Origin: Symbiopectobacterium purcellii
GTDB taxonomy: Bacteria > Pseudomonadota > Gammaproteobacteria > Enterobacterales > Enterobacteriaceae
Length of the DNA: 64,000 bases
Reading direction: 5' to 3'
Assembly (NCBI RefSeq): GCF_019797845.1
Contig: NZ_CP081864.1
Coordinates: forward strand, 3,658,001 to 3,722,000
In this document: positions 1-9,680 of the stretch, piece by piece
How the letters are laid out: the number at the start of each line of letters is the position of its first letter
Position numbering within the stretch: the stretch's first letter is position 1
Notes under the pieces: generated by a model
The model's database searches: none
Seen by the model: only the letters and a program-made list of their open reading frames with translations
Told to the model about the DNA's origin: nothing
Position numbers and translations under genes: made by a program

Positions 1-752
1 TTAGTACTACAAACCGCAATATAGTTAAGCTGGTGCCGGTAGCGGCGGAAAGTGCGAAACAGCTGAAGGAAGGTTGCGCGGTTTTCCGCCTTCAACGCAT
101 TGCGCACAATCTTTGCCGCGCCGCCCCAGCCTTCATCGTAAATCATGCCAGACGGCGTCATCAACGTCATTGCCCCTTGGGCGTTCTCCACCTGGCTGAA
201 ACCGCTGTCAAGAAACAGGCTGCGCCATCCCGCCAGCGTTAACGGCTGAACGTTGACATTGATGGCCGCGCGCATCTGCGCCGTGACGTCATCCGACGCC
301 TGCGGCAACAGCATAATGTCATGGGTCAGCAGCCGCCCTCCGGGTTTTAGCACGCGCAAGTATTCCTGAATCAGTGGACGCTTGGCTTTGTCGGCGTACA
401 TGGTGAGCATCGCTTCGTTAATCACCACATCGAAGTGATTATCGGGAAACGGTAACGCCAATGCGTTCGCTTCCATCACCGTCACCCGCCCCTCAACACC
501 CGCAGCCAGAATGTTGTGCCGTGCTTGCTGTAATGCCACCTTGTCCATATCCACCCCGACGATGGCGCATCCGTAACGCTGCGCCATCTCAATGGCGGTG
601 GTGCCCATATTGCACGCCACCTCCAGAACACGGGTCGATGGCGTCAACGCGCCCTGCTGTATCAACCACTCGGTAGCCGCACGCCCACCCGGGCGCAGGC
701 GTTTTTTTCCCAACCGCGCCAGAAATTTATGTCCCGCCAGTTTCTCTGACAT
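1..752 (-). CDS. Class I SAM-dependent methyltransferase (3' end cut by the window)
   Basis: The reading frame is open from an ATG at 752 to the window edge, so about 250 N-terminal residues are visible and the stop is missing. The protein begins MSEKLAGHKFLARLGKKRLR. A glycine-poor motif I (VLEVACNMGTT, about residues 45-55) is followed by VGVDMDK (motif II), then by the post-I region PFPDNHFDVVINEAML and the motif RVLKPGGRLLTHD. This is the usual order of a Rossmann-fold SAM methyltransferase (Methyltransf_11/25 type). The substrate cannot be told from the sequence. The gene is divergent from a Crp/Fnr-type regulator with 96 bp between the two starts, so local control is plausible but inferred. 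Confidence 0.8.
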   Translation of the reverse strand, partial: MSEKLAGHKFLARLGKKRLRPGGRAATEWLIQQGALTPSTRVLEVACNMGTTAIEMAQRYGCAIVGVDMDKVALQQARHNILAAGVEGRVTVMEANALALPFPDNHFDVVINEAMLTMYADKAKRPLIQEYLRVLKPGGRLLTHDIMLLPQASDDVTAQMRAAINVNVQPLTLAGWRSLFLDSGFSQVENAQGAMTLMTPSGMIYDEGWGGAAKIVRNALKAENRATFLQLFRTFRRYRHQLNYIAVCST

Positions 753-848
753 GCTTGCATCCTCTTCGCGATTACCGTGCTCAGGTGCTTGCCGAAAACA
801 AGCAAATGATTATTATTTCTTTTTGATTGCCACACACTGTAGAACCCC

Positions 849-1592
849 GTGAGTGAGACGCCAATGACGTTTGTCAAAATACCCCTACCGACAGAGGAAC
901 ATTGCGAGGTGCTGTTTTCCCATCAGTGGCTACGCAACGAGCCTGAAAACGTGGTGCTCGCCTTACAGCGAGCATGCTGTCGTATCCGCTTTCAGGCAGG
1001 GGAAACGCTGTTTCGCGAAGGGGATAAGATGCGTTACTGTCCGCTGGTGGAACAGGGTGAACTACAGGCGTTTCGTCACACCTATCAGGGGGATGACAAG
1101 GTCTTCGGGCAGTTTGTACGCGGCGAATGGGTAGCACTCGCCGCCGTGTTTATGGAGCACGGCCGCTTCCCGATGAACATTCGGGCACTCAGCGCAGGAC
1201 AAGCAATGTTGATCCCACGGGAGACACTGCACCAATTTTGTCTGCAACGCCCGACGCTGGCGCTGCAACTGCTGGGCAACCTCAGTCAAAAGCTTTACGC
1301 CACCATCAACCAGATCGACTGGCTCACCTCCAGTTTGGCGGGGGAACGGCTGGCGGATTACCTGCTGCGCCTGCACCGCTCCCAGCAAGACACCCAGCCA
1401 AACGCGCAGGTTCGGCTACCGCTCAATCGCGGACAGTTGGCCACACAGTTGGGTATTCGCCCAGAGACCTTGAGCCGTCTGATGGCGGAGTGGCAGCGGC
1501 AGGGTTACATCACCTGCCGTGCCAGTTACATCACGTTATGCCATCTGGACTACCTGCGCGCGCTGGCCGCGCAGGCACAGCGCCCCTTCTGA
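849..1592 (+). CDS. Crp/Fnr-family transcriptional regulator
   Basis: A 247-residue protein with an N-terminal cyclic-nucleotide-binding-like beta-roll (about residues 35-150, including FQAGETLFREGDK) and a C-terminal winged helix (about 185-235, LNRGQLATQLGIRPETLSRL), as in the Crp/Fnr superfamily. It lacks the N-terminal cysteine cluster expected for an Fnr-type iron-sulfur centre, so the ligand is unknown. The start is GTG at 849; an in-frame ATG lies five codons later at 864. It is divergent from a methyltransferase gene, which is its most likely target by context. The stop at 1592 almost touches the stop of the convergent uppP. Confidence 0.85.
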   Translation: MSETPMTFVKIPLPTEEHCEVLFSHQWLRNEPENVVLALQRACCRIRFQAGETLFREGDKMRYCPLVEQGELQAFRHTYQGDDKVFGQFVRGEWVALAAVFMEHGRFPMNIRALSAGQAMLIPRETLHQFCLQRPTLALQLLGNLSQKLYATINQIDWLTSSLAGERLADYLLRLHRSQQDTQPNAQVRLPLNRGQLATQLGIRPETLSRLMAEWQRQGYITCRASYITLCHLDYLRALAAQAQRPF

Positions 1593-1593
1593 G

Positions 1594-2412
1594 TTAGAAG
1601 AATACCAGATAGACGACGCCCGCCACGAAGAAGCGGTAAATCGCAAACGGGACAAACGAAATGCGTTTGATCAGTTTCAGGAAGGTTTTGATAGCGACCA
1701 GCGCAACCAGAAACGCGGTGATAAAGCCCACGGCGAACATCGGTACATCGGCCAGCGACAGAAAATGCCAGCTTTTATACAGGTCCAGCACCGTTGCGCC
1801 CATCATCATCGGCACCGCCAAAATAAAGGAGAACTCAGAGGCGGCGTAGCGGCTGACGCCCATCAGCATCCCGCCGGAAATGGTCGCGCCCGAACGGGAG
1901 AACCCCGGCCACAGCGCCAGACATTGAAAACAGCCAATCATAAATGCCTGGCGATAAGTGATATCATCCAGCCCGTTGGCACGCGGCGTCTTCGGCTTCA
2001 GCCACTCTGCGGCCAGCAGCAGGAAACCACCAACAATCAGAGCAAACATCACATTCTGCGGTGTAAACAGTGATTTGATGGTGCTGTGAAACACCAGCCC
2101 CAACACCACCGCCGGGATCATCGCCAGCAGAATATGCCCCAGCTTCAGACGATCTTTACCGCGCCCTTCATGAGGAACGGCACCAAAATGGATACCGATC
2201 AGCCCAAACAGACGACGCCAAAACATCACAACGACCGCCAAAATAGAGCCCAGTTGGATAATGACTTCAAAGGTTTTCGCCTTCTCATCATCAAACCCCA
2301 ACCAACTGCCAACGATAATCATGTGCCCCGTCGATGACACGGGCAAAAACTCCGTCAACCCTTCAACAACCCCAAGAATAAATGCCACCACCAACGTGTG
2401 GAGATCTGCCAT
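1594..2412 (-). CDS. uppP: Undecaprenyl-diphosphatase UppP (BacA)
   Basis: A 272-residue polytopic membrane protein that dephosphorylates undecaprenyl diphosphate to recycle the lipid carrier for peptidoglycan and other envelope polymers; extra copies give bacitracin resistance. The family motifs are present: [15 protein letters not shown] near residue 18 and the GFSRSGAT loop near residue 170. Length matches the E. coli protein (273). The gene is in the same order relative to folB and plsY as in E. coli. A strong terminator for the upstream folB separates the two genes. Confidence 0.96.
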   Translation of the reverse strand: MADLHTLVVAFILGVVEGLTEFLPVSSTGHMIIVGSWLGFDDEKAKTFEVIIQLGSILAVVVMFWRRLFGLIGIHFGAVPHEGRGKDRLKLGHILLAMIPAVVLGLVFHSTIKSLFTPQNVMFALIVGGFLLLAAEWLKPKTPRANGLDDITYRQAFMIGCFQCLALWPGFSRSGATISGGMLMGVSRYAASEFSFILAVPMMMGATVLDLYKSWHFLSLADVPMFAVGFITAFLVALVAIKTFLKLIKRISFVPFAIYRFFVAGVVYLVFF

Positions 2413-2456
2413 GCTCGCGCCCTGCCTTTCCGAACCGAAATAAAAGAAGCACCCAT

Positions 2457-2492
2457 AAAAAAAGTGGCTACGCTGTCCGCGTGCGCCACTTT
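2457..2492 (-). terminator. Rho-independent terminator after folB
   Basis: The arms AAAGTGGC (2461-2468) and GCCACTTT (2485-2492) form a hairpin. Read on the minus strand, it is followed by seven T residues (2457-2463 on the plus strand are A). Confidence 0.8.
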
Positions 2493-2564
2493 AAACACCA
2501 CCACAATAGACTAAAAAACGGGGTGTTAGTTTCACTGACAAAAAAGATTCATAAAAAAATTCGG

Positions 2565-2921
2565 TTATCGGGTGCCACGCTCAATCACAACGCCCACCTG
2601 ACGCGCTTGCGCGACCGCCCCCGGCTTGCTCACTTTGATCCGCAGCCAGGGGATGGCAAAGCTCTGCATCAGCAATTGCGCCACCTCTTCCGCCACGCGC
2701 TCGACCAGCGCAAACGGCTGACTGGAGACATGGGCAATCACCGCGTCGCTGACATCGGCATAGCTGAGGCAGTCGTTGACATCGTCGCTTGCGGCGGCCT
2801 TACGGTTATCCCAGCCCATTTCGATATCGAGCACCAGCTTTTGCGAAATAGTTTGTTCCCAGTCGTAAACGCCGATAGTGGCAATCACGGTAAGTTCTTC
2901 TATAAATACAATATCCATCAC
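2565..2921 (-). CDS. folB: Dihydroneopterin aldolase FolB
   Basis: A 118-residue cytosolic enzyme of folate synthesis that cleaves 7,8-dihydroneopterin to 6-hydroxymethyl-dihydropterin and glycolaldehyde. It begins [22 protein letters not shown], the characteristic FolB N-terminus (IxGVYxWE), and has SYADVSD and the [10 protein letters not shown] stretch near the C-terminus. Length matches E. coli FolB (122). It is divergent from plsY, an arrangement conserved in enterobacteria, and shares a 104-bp promoter region with it. Confidence 0.95.
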   Translation of the reverse strand: MMDIVFIEELTVIATIGVYDWEQTISQKLVLDIEMGWDNRKAAASDDVNDCLSYADVSDAVIAHVSSQPFALVERVAEEVAQLLMQSFAIPWLRIKVSKPGAVAQARQVGVVIERGTR

Positions 2922-3025
2922 GTCGTTCTCTGATTTTGGCGCTGTTTGGTATCACTTCCGCCGGAATATGCGTATTATCCACGGATGGCAACTGTAAAAC
3001 GACCTTTATTCAACGGAACCGCGTT

Positions 3026-3652
3026 ATGAGTGCTACCGCGCTTGGCATGATAATTTTCGCGTATCTGTGCGGCTCCATCTCCAGTGCTATTCTGGTGTGC
3101 CGCATCGCGGGTCTGCCCGATCCACGTCAGCATGGCTCAGGAAACCCCGGCGCGACTAACGTATTGCGTATCGGAGGCAAAACCGCCGCCGCTACGGTGT
3201 TGGTGTTTGACGTGCTGAAAGGCATGTTACCGGTTTGGGGCGCTTACGCGCTCGGCGTTACACCGCTTTATCTTGGTATTACCGCGATTGCCGCCTGTTT
3301 GGGCCATATCTACCCAGTATTTTTCCGTTTTCGCGGCGGGAAAGGCGTGGCAACCGCGTTTGGTGCTATCGCGCCTGTCGGCTGGGATCTGACCGGTGTC
3401 ATGACCGTCACCTGGCTGCTTACCGTACTGCTGAGCGGCTATTCCTCCCTCGGTGCCATTGTAAGCGCACTGATTGCGCCCTTTTATGTGTGGTGGTTCA
3501 AACCGCAATTCACCTTTCCGGTGGCCATGCTCTCTTGCCTGATCCTGATGCGGCATCACGACAATATTCAACGTCTGTGGCGCGGGCAGGAAAGCAAGAT
3601 TTGGAAGCGCCGTAGCAAAGAAGAAACCCCGCCGAACGATGATGCTGACTAA
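3026..3652 (+). CDS. plsY: Glycerol-3-phosphate acyltransferase PlsY
   Basis: An inner-membrane enzyme that transfers the acyl group from acyl-phosphate to glycerol-3-phosphate, the first step of phospholipid synthesis in the PlsX/PlsY route. The motifs GSGNPGATN (about residues 38-46) and [11 protein letters not shown] (about 100-110) are the catalytic loops of the family. The frame is open upstream to 2936, but the ATG at 3026 gives 208 residues beginning [17 protein letters not shown], matching the E. coli start and length (205). Confidence 0.94.
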   Translation: MSATALGMIIFAYLCGSISSAILVCRIAGLPDPRQHGSGNPGATNVLRIGGKTAAATVLVFDVLKGMLPVWGAYALGVTPLYLGITAIAACLGHIYPVFFRFRGGKGVATAFGAIAPVGWDLTGVMTVTWLLTVLLSGYSSLGAIVSALIAPFYVWWFKPQFTFPVAMLSCLILMRHHDNIQRLWRGQESKIWKRRSKEETPPNDDAD

Positions 3653-3698
3653 ACGCCACTGAGAGTGAAAAACCACAGCACTTTACCAATGGGTTGGC

Positions 3699-3704
3699 TA
3701 TAAT
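3699..3704 (+). promoter_or_regulatory. Probable -10 element of the ppa promoter
   Basis: A perfect TATAAT lies 42 bp before the ppa start codon, in the gap after plsY. No good -35 hexamer at 17 bp was found (TTTACC at 3682 is too close), so only the -10 element is called. Confidence 0.45.
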
Positions 3705-3746
3705 GGCCGCCACTCCATTTCTGACGTTAGAAAAAAGGAAACAGAC

Positions 3747-4274
3747 ATGAGTTTGATTAACGTCCCGGCGGGCAAATCACTGCCAGATGATATCTATGTA
3801 GTTATTGAGATCCCGGCCAACGCTGACCCCATCAAGTACGAAGTCGATAAAGAGACTGGCGCCCTGTTTGTAGACCGTTTCATGGCAACGGCGATGTTCT
3901 ACCCGTGCAACTACGGCTACATCAACAACACGCTGTCTCTGGACGGTGACCCGGTTGACGTACTGGTACCGACGCCGTATCCGCTGCAACCCGGTTCAGT
4001 GATCCGTTGCCGTCCGGTTGGCGTGCTGAAAATGACCGACGAATCCGGTGAAGATGCCAAAGTGGTTGCCGTGCCGCACACCAAACTGAGCAAAGAATAC
4101 GATCACATCAAAGACGTGAACGATCTGCCGGAACTGCTGCGTGGCCAAATCGCCCACTTCTTCGAGCAATACAAAGCGCTGGAAAAAGGCAAATGGGTGA
4201 AAGTTGAAGGTTGGGAAGACGTGGAAGCGGCCAAAGCCGAGATCGTTGCCTCCTTCGAACGCGCGAAAAAATAA
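3747..4274 (+). CDS. ppa: Inorganic pyrophosphatase Ppa
   Basis: A 175-residue soluble family I pyrophosphatase that hydrolyses PPi and so drives biosynthetic reactions forward. The metal-binding signature DGDPVDVLV is present near residue 66, with the YPCNYGYI segment upstream, as in the E. coli hexameric enzyme (176 residues). The ribosome site AAAAAGGAAA precedes the ATG. It is a single-gene unit between plsY and a strong terminator. Confidence 0.97.
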   Translation: MSLINVPAGKSLPDDIYVVIEIPANADPIKYEVDKETGALFVDRFMATAMFYPCNYGYINNTLSLDGDPVDVLVPTPYPLQPGSVIRCRPVGVLKMTDESGEDAKVVAVPHTKLSKEYDHIKDVNDLPELLRGQIAHFFEQYKALEKGKWVKVEGWEDVEAAKAEIVASFERAKK

Positions 4275-4302
4275 GCGTGTAGCGCACTGCGCAACCTATG
4301 TT

Positions 4303-4332
4303 ACGGCGAGGATTTCCTCGCCGTTTTCTTTT
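4303..4332 (+). terminator. Terminator after ppa
   Basis: The stem ACGGCGAGG (4303-4311) and CCTCGCCGT (4316-4324) is followed by TTTCTTTT. The A-poor 5' side suggests it mainly serves ppa. Confidence 0.85.
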
Positions 4333-4342
4333 CCGCGCGCGG

Positions 4343-5251
4343 TTAAAGATCGCGCTGCCGTTCGCGGCTCCAGTAAGCCATAAACGTGATGATATCGCGT
4401 GGCACCTGACGTTCACCGGATAAGTAACGCCGCAGGTTTTTCACCACCGAAGACTCCGCCGCCACCCAGCCAAAGAATTGGCCGTGCGTCTGACTGGCCG
4501 ACTCCCACAGCAACTCACCTTCTGCAACTTCATGCAATTCGGTGGCTTCTGCTTCCGCACGTATCTCCGGCAAACGCACATGCGCTCGCACGCTATGCAA
4601 CAGTCGTTCACCGTAAGAGGCACCCTGCGGCTTACGCGGTAGCCAGTGTACCTCGGCAAAGGCAAAGGCGCTCATATCCACGCAGTCGGCTTCCAGCGGC
4701 ACTTCGATAAACGCCTGCACCTGTACGATGCTCGACTGCTGCGCCAGCTGTTCCAGAATACCCTTGATAGCAGGCAGCGCAGTTTCATCACCAATTAGCA
4801 AGGCATGGGCCATTTCCGCTGGCGGCAGCCACTCATAGCCACCGCTATCGCCTTCATAATCACCGGCGCACGGCGCAACAATGCGCAATGCCTCCCCCGG
4901 TTGCGCCTGTATTGCCCAGGCAGACGCTGGCCCTTCAGTGCCATGAACCACAAACTCTACCGCCATTTCAGCGTTAGCCACATCCACATCGCGCAGGGTG
5001 TAGGTGCGCATCACCGGCCGCTGCGCCTTGGGCAGCGCCAGCCACTGACGATACCACTCATCACTGTCAGGCAATTCGGGGAAAACGCCATCGGCGGGAG
5101 GAAGCAGCAGCTTGATGCGTTGGTCCGGTGCGTCCATTTTCATCTGGCGTACCGACTCACCGGAGAACACACAGCGCATCAGGGAAGGCGTCAGGTAAGT
5201 TTTATGCGCCAGCACAACGTTAAAAATGCGGTATTTCTGTTTTTCTGCCAT
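4343..5251 (-). CDS. Siderophore-interacting protein (FAD-dependent ferric-siderophore reductase)
   Basis: About 302 residues. It has an N-terminal FAD-binding barrel with the RTYTLRDVD motif (near residue 80) and a C-terminal NAD(P)H-binding-like SIP domain ending in an aromatic/basic tail, as in ViuB/YqjH-type ferric-siderophore reductases. The expected role is cytoplasmic release of iron from imported siderophores by reduction. The start is uncertain: ATG at 5251 (MAEKQKYR), ATG at 5263 or the longer frame from 5296. A good Fur box lies upstream, which supports iron-repressed expression. No siderophore transport genes lie next to it. Confidence 0.87.
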   Translation of the reverse strand: MAEKQKYRIFNVVLAHKTYLTPSLMRCVFSGESVRQMKMDAPDQRIKLLLPPADGVFPELPDSDEWYRQWLALPKAQRPVMRTYTLRDVDVANAEMAVEFVVHGTEGPASAWAIQAQPGEALRIVAPCAGDYEGDSGGYEWLPPAEMAHALLIGDETALPAIKGILEQLAQQSSIVQVQAFIEVPLEADCVDMSAFAFAEVHWLPRKPQGASYGERLLHSVRAHVRLPEIRAEAEATELHEVAEGELLWESASQTHGQFFGWVAAESSVVKNLRRYLSGERQVPRDIITFMAYWSRERQRDL

Positions 5252-5335
5252 GACCTTTCTCATCTTATCCCGCAGGGGCAGCCAGAATGGCCCCACATCG
5301 GGCCCAAAGGGGCGTTCACCTTAGCACTCGTGATT

Positions 5336-5354
5336 GATAATGAGAAACATTATT
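5336..5354. promoter_or_regulatory. Fur box
   Basis: GATAATGAGAAACATTATT matches the 19-bp Fur consensus GATAATGATAATCATTATC at 16 of 19 positions. It lies 85 bp upstream of the siderophore-interacting protein start, where repression by Fe-Fur would be expected. Confidence 0.72.
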
Positions 5355-5466
5355 GTTAATGAAAGGATAACAGAACGGTGTGGTATAGGAGGGGCAAGGA
5401 AAAGAGAGATGAATCGTAACCGACACCGCGCCGGTTACGCTGTTATTTACCAACTACCCAGTATCA

Positions 5467-5808
5467 TTACTGCTCGCGCGTCAGCCAATCGCCATCGTCG
5501 ATACGCGGCAACCCTGTTACCGAGTGTTGATACAGATAGATCCACGCACTCCCGAGCGGGGTGTTGATTAACTCGCGCTTGTATTCGTGACCATCACGCT
5601 TTAGCGCATCGAGTTCTGTCAGGATAGATGAGCTTATGCGATAAACTTCGCAAAGAATTTCCCCTTCCCCGACTACCACCGCAGGATAATGGCCAAGGTC
5701 ATACATCTCGTAACCACCGAGCTGACAATCCCCTAGCCACTGTGCGTTCGTCATCCAGTGACTGTTTCCCTGTTTGCGTCGTAAACTGCCATAAACAATA
5801 ATTCGCAT
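5467..5808 (-). CDS. ytfP: YtfP, gamma-glutamylcyclotransferase-fold protein
   Basis: A 113-residue protein of the gamma-glutamylcyclotransferase (AIG2-like) fold, with the N-terminal substrate-loop motif VYGSLRRKQGN at residues 4-14. Length equals that of E. coli YtfP. Its reaction is not firmly known. It sits 2 bp after the tamB stop on the same strand, so it is probably the third gene of a tamA-tamB-ytfP operon, as in E. coli. Confidence 0.92.
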   Translation of the reverse strand: MRIIVYGSLRRKQGNSHWMTNAQWLGDCQLGGYEMYDLGHYPAVVVGEGEILCEVYRISSSILTELDALKRDGHEYKRELINTPLGSAWIYLYQHSVTGLPRIDDGDWLTREQ

Positions 5809-5810
5809 CG

Positions 5811-8800
5811 CTAAAACTCGAACTGATAGAGCACATTCAGTGCCTGATCGAGACCAGACACCGCTTCCAAATAGAGTCTTGGCATTAACCGATAACGCAA
5901 CGTCAACGTTGCTAAAGAGTCAAATATGCCAATGCCGTATCTGACCTGAAGGCCTGGGAGGACGTAACCGCTGACCACAACCTGAGAGTCGTCGCCAGCG
6001 CCCTGTGTATCCAGAGCTAAATCACTTACGCCAAAGGCCTCGCCGATTCTACCCACAACTTGACCACTTTGCGCAACCCCTAACCCTACTAAGGCCGAGG
6101 TCATCATATTACTGTCTGAACCGGTGCTGTCCAGTCCTTGACCCCGTAACAGGTAAGATAATGCTTCTTGCTGCGATAATGTCGGTGTGGAAAACACCTC
6201 GATATGGGGCGCGCTGGCCGCGCCAGTGATGCGCACCCCCGCCGTCACACCATCCGCCGTATTATCAGGATTGCGCACCGCTTCGATGTTCAGATTCGGC
6301 TCGGCGGGTGGCCCAGAGAACACCAGAATCCCTTTTTGCACGATCAAATCCTGCCCGTAAGCCTTGAAACACCCGGTAGGGATGTTGATCTGGCCGTTCA
6401 GTCCCAAACCGCGCTCGTCCTGCACCATTTTCAGGTCGCCTTGCAAACTGGCACGCAGGCCAAAGGCATCAAGGCGCACATCGTCACCCACGCGAATGGT
6501 CAGGTTACTGTTGATCGGTATCGCAGCGTTGTTACGCGCTAGCGGCTGGCGTTGTTCGTCCAACAGCACTTCATCCGAGGAAACATCCACCGCATTTTCC
6601 GGCATCTGTTGTACGGTAATACGCGCCCATGGCACCCTGACCGCCCCATTGAGGGTAAAGAGCTGCGGCGTAGCGACAAACTCAATATCCGGGGAAACAT
6701 CGAGCCGCACCGTCGGCGGCAGCGTGACACGAACGCGGTCCCCCTTCGCCGCAATACGCGCCCGCCATGCTTCCGGCTGATGCCAATCCGCATCCCCGTT
6801 AAGATTAAGCTGGCCTTGCGTGGTTTTCAGAAAACCCTGTAGCGTAGAACTCATGCCATTGAAGCTCACCGCCAACCGACCATCGGTCAGATCGACAGGC
6901 ATCCAGTGACCGTCGATATCCAGCCCTTCCAGCGCCAGTTGTCCGTTCAACTGCGGCTGACGCACATTACCGCCAACGCGCAACGCGCCGTTCAGCATAC
7001 CCGCCGCTTTCTCACCCCGGCTTAACGCCGGATTCAGCAGCGCAAGGGAGATTTTGTCGATGGCAATATCCCCCCCCAGTTTGCGTCGTCCCTGCGGATC
7101 CTTCACCTGGATATCACCGCGGAACTGGCCATTATTGTGAATAGCGACGAGCCACCCCAGCGTCGCGCGGCCGCGATCGACACCCGCATTCAGCGTAAAA
7201 GTGTCAAAATCGACAGGCAGCGTGTTGCCGTTCATCTGCTGACGCAGTGCAACCTTGTTCCCGGTAAGCGCGATTTTTGCCTGCGGCAACCCACCCCCCG
7301 GCTGCCAGGCGACGTCAGCACGCCCGGTAAAGACGCCGCTCAGCGCAGTATCTGCGCCCAAAAACGGTTCCAGCATCTTCAAATCAAAGCGGTTCAACAC
7401 CACGCTGGCTTGGCCGCTCGGGCCAATGTCGACGGCACGCGGCACGCACAGCTCCGCATTCGGGTTTTGCCAACAGTGCGCACCGAGTGTGATGCGCGCC
7501 AGCGCTTGCTGATAATCCAGCGACAGGGAAGGCGACAAACGCCATTCCCCCACCGGAGTAGTGAACTGAGTTTGATCGAGCGTACCGCGCCAACGCTGCT
7601 GTGCTCTGTCGAAGTGCCCGGTCAGGGTCAGTTGTCCGGCGACCGGTTCTCCTTCTACGTTCAAGCGCAGCTGATGCTGCTGTTCATTGCCTTGCGCATT
7701 CAGTGTCAGCAGAGAAACCTTCACGCCTTCCTGTTGCAATTGCTCAACGCGCAACGCCATTCGGCCATTCACTTGCGCATCCGAGCGCACATCGCTTTCC
7801 AACGTCAGGCGATTGACTGATAACCCCTGCCAGCGCAGCCCTGTGCCATTGAGATCCGCCAACAGCTGCGGTGCGGTGTGGTTACCGCGCAGCCGCACCG
7901 TGCCAGTGACGCGCCCTGCCAGTCCCGGCAAGGCGCCGTTTAACGCAGGCGCATCAATGACGCCGTCCAGTTTCCATTGCTGACCCAAATCGCCTTTGAC
8001 ATCAATCTGATTACGCCCCAACGCCAGGTTGATGCCGGGAATATGCCACTGGCCTGCCGCATTGCCGTTCAGCGAACCTTGCGCCGTCAGTTTGTTTTGC
8101 TTGATATTGCCGTTCAGGCGCAGTTCAGTCACCGCCACCTGCCAGTTACCACCGTACAGGCTGCCGCGCGTACTGATTTTGCCATCGATACGCGCAGGCC
8201 ATTCCGGCCATTGCTTCGCCGTGTTAATGCCATCGAGCACCAGTTCGCTGCGCCAACTGATGGCTTTACTCCAGTCCACCAGTGCGCGCAACTCAGCGTA
8301 GCCTTGCAACGCAGAGAGCCGTAGTGGGCTTATATCAAACTGCTGCAGATTGCCTTTGCCTTCCAACGCCAGCGTTGCAGGCGGCACGGCGCTACCGCGA
8401 ATATCACCATTGACCTTCAAGGTATAATCCGTGGCCTTCCCGTTGAGGCTTAACGCCAGATTATTAACCTGATACTCGGCGTCTCCCGTTAGCGGCCAGG
8501 CAAGACGCTCAGACTGCACGGTCAGCGCCAACGGCAGTTCAGGCTGGGCCAACTGCGCTTTCAGGGTGAGCAGCGCACGCTGCGGCCCGGACAGGTTAAG
8601 CGTGGTGTTCAGCCAGTCATGCAGGCTGCCCTCCACCGTCAGTTTGACCTTCTCGCCTTTCAACGGCGCGGTATTTACCACCCCGTTCAGAACAAAAGAC
8701 AGCGGCCAGTTATCGCTCAGCGTAGCCTCGCCCGCCGCATGCAGGGCACCTTGCGGCGACTGGATCGCGAGTTTTTCCAACTGAATATGTTGTTGTTGGG

Positions 8801-9680
8801 TAGCGGCTTTCAATTGCAACGTGGTGAGCGTGATGTCTTGATCGCCGGTCAGCCGCAGTTGTTCGCCGCGCAAATCGCTGATGTTTATATCAAGTGGCAG
8901 CGTGAACGCGGGCAACGCCGGCAGCAGCGGCTTGGCAAACAGCGCCTGTAGCTGCTCGCCCAACGCAGGTGGCATCGCCACGTTTTCCGCTGCGGGTGGC
9001 ATTGCTTCAGGTTGCGGTGTAACAGCAGCCTGCGCCGTGGCGGAGGCGATATCACCCACTTCCGACGCGGTGACCTTGCCATCTTCGGTGGCCGCCAGCG
9101 TACTTTCCGCGACAGTCGCTGTCGGTTTGGTTTTCGGCAGTGCCACCAGCAGTGCATTGATTTGCGTTGGCAGCAAGGTCAACGCGCGTCCTTCCCAGTG
9201 CATGCCAGTGTGCAGTTCACCCAACGAGACAGCGGTATCATCCAGCGTGACGCGGATATTGTTGAGTGTCAGCTGGCTAAGACGTATCGGGAACGGCGCC
9301 GTCAACTCGCCCACCGGTGCACTGGGGGCAGGCGTCTGCGCAGGCGGCGGCATGGCGCTGCTGTCGATGACGACATCAAGATCGCGTAGCGCAATATCAT
9401 CGATGCAAATCTGGCTACGCGTCAGGCAGCCCAGCGCCAGCGAAAGGTGGAGTTCACCGGCGTTGAGCGTGATACCCGGCGTTTGATAACCGACACCGCG
9501 CAGAGTCAGATCGCGCCAACCGCCTTGCACCTCGGCGATCTCCAACCCTGGCACCCAGCGCGCCGCGCCATTAAGCAGCAGATGCAACCCCGGCGTGGTA
9601 AACAGTAATCCCGCCAGCGTGATGAGCAACAGCAACAAAAATGCGATGGCCCCAATGGCTATTTTCTTTATCAGGCTCAT
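5811..9680 (-). CDS. tamB: TamB, inner-membrane-anchored translocation/lipid-transport protein
   Basis: 1289 residues: an N-terminal membrane anchor (about residues 7-28), a very long repetitive beta-rich AsmA-like region, and a C-terminal DUF490/TamB domain ending in the aromatic residues YQFEF. TamB spans the periplasm, pairs with TamA and is implicated in outer-membrane protein assembly and phospholipid transport. The length is close to that of E. coli TamB (1259). An Ala/Pro/Thr-rich low-complexity insert occurs around residues 115-245. The start overlaps the tamA stop by 4 bp, which implies translational coupling. Confidence 0.95.
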   Translation of the reverse strand: MSLIKKIAIGAIAFLLLLLITLAGLLFTTPGLHLLLNGAARWVPGLEIAEVQGGWRDLTLRGVGYQTPGITLNAGELHLSLALGCLTRSQICIDDIALRDLDVVIDSSAMPPPAQTPAPSAPVGELTAPFPIRLSQLTLNNIRVTLDDTAVSLGELHTGMHWEGRALTLLPTQINALLVALPKTKPTATVAESTLAATEDGKVTASEVGDIASATAQAAVTPQPEAMPPAAENVAMPPALGEQLQALFAKPLLPALPAFTLPLDINISDLRGEQLRLTGDQDITLTTLQLKAATQQQHIQLEKLAIQSPQGALHAAGEATLSDNWPLSFVLNGVVNTAPLKGEKVKLTVEGSLHDWLNTTLNLSGPQRALLTLKAQLAQPELPLALTVQSERLAWPLTGDAEYQVNNLALSLNGKATDYTLKVNGDIRGSAVPPATLALEGKGNLQQFDISPLRLSALQGYAELRALVDWSKAISWRSELVLDGINTAKQWPEWPARIDGKISTRGSLYGGNWQVAVTELRLNGNIKQNKLTAQGSLNGNAAGQWHIPGINLALGRNQIDVKGDLGQQWKLDGVIDAPALNGALPGLAGRVTGTVRLRGNHTAPQLLADLNGTGLRWQGLSVNRLTLESDVRSDAQVNGRMALRVEQLQQEGVKVSLLTLNAQGNEQQHQLRLNVEGEPVAGQLTLTGHFDRAQQRWRGTLDQTQFTTPVGEWRLSPSLSLDYQQALARITLGAHCWQNPNAELCVPRAVDIGPSGQASVVLNRFDLKMLEPFLGADTALSGVFTGRADVAWQPGGGLPQAKIALTGNKVALRQQMNGNTLPVDFDTFTLNAGVDRGRATLGWLVAIHNNGQFRGDIQVKDPQGRRKLGGDIAIDKISLALLNPALSRGEKAAGMLNGALRVGGNVRQPQLNGQLALEGLDIDGHWMPVDLTDGRLAVSFNGMSSTLQGFLKTTQGQLNLNGDADWHQPEAWRARIAAKGDRVRVTLPPTVRLDVSPDIEFVATPQLFTLNGAVRVPWARITVQQMPENAVDVSSDEVLLDEQRQPLARNNAAIPINSNLTIRVGDDVRLDAFGLRASLQGDLKMVQDERGLGLNGQINIPTGCFKAYGQDLIVQKGILVFSGPPAEPNLNIEAVRNPDNTADGVTAGVRITGAASAPHIEVFSTPTLSQQEALSYLLRGQGLDSTGSDSNMMTSALVGLGVAQSGQVVGRIGEAFGVSDLALDTQGAGDDSQVVVSGYVLPGLQVRYGIGIFDSLATLTLRYRLMPRLYLEAVSGLDQALNVLYQFEF

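Noticed and set aside
6005..9486. Many open frames antisense to tamB and tamA
   Set aside because: They are by-products of the GC-rich, repetitive tamB codons. None has a ribosome site or recognisable domain.
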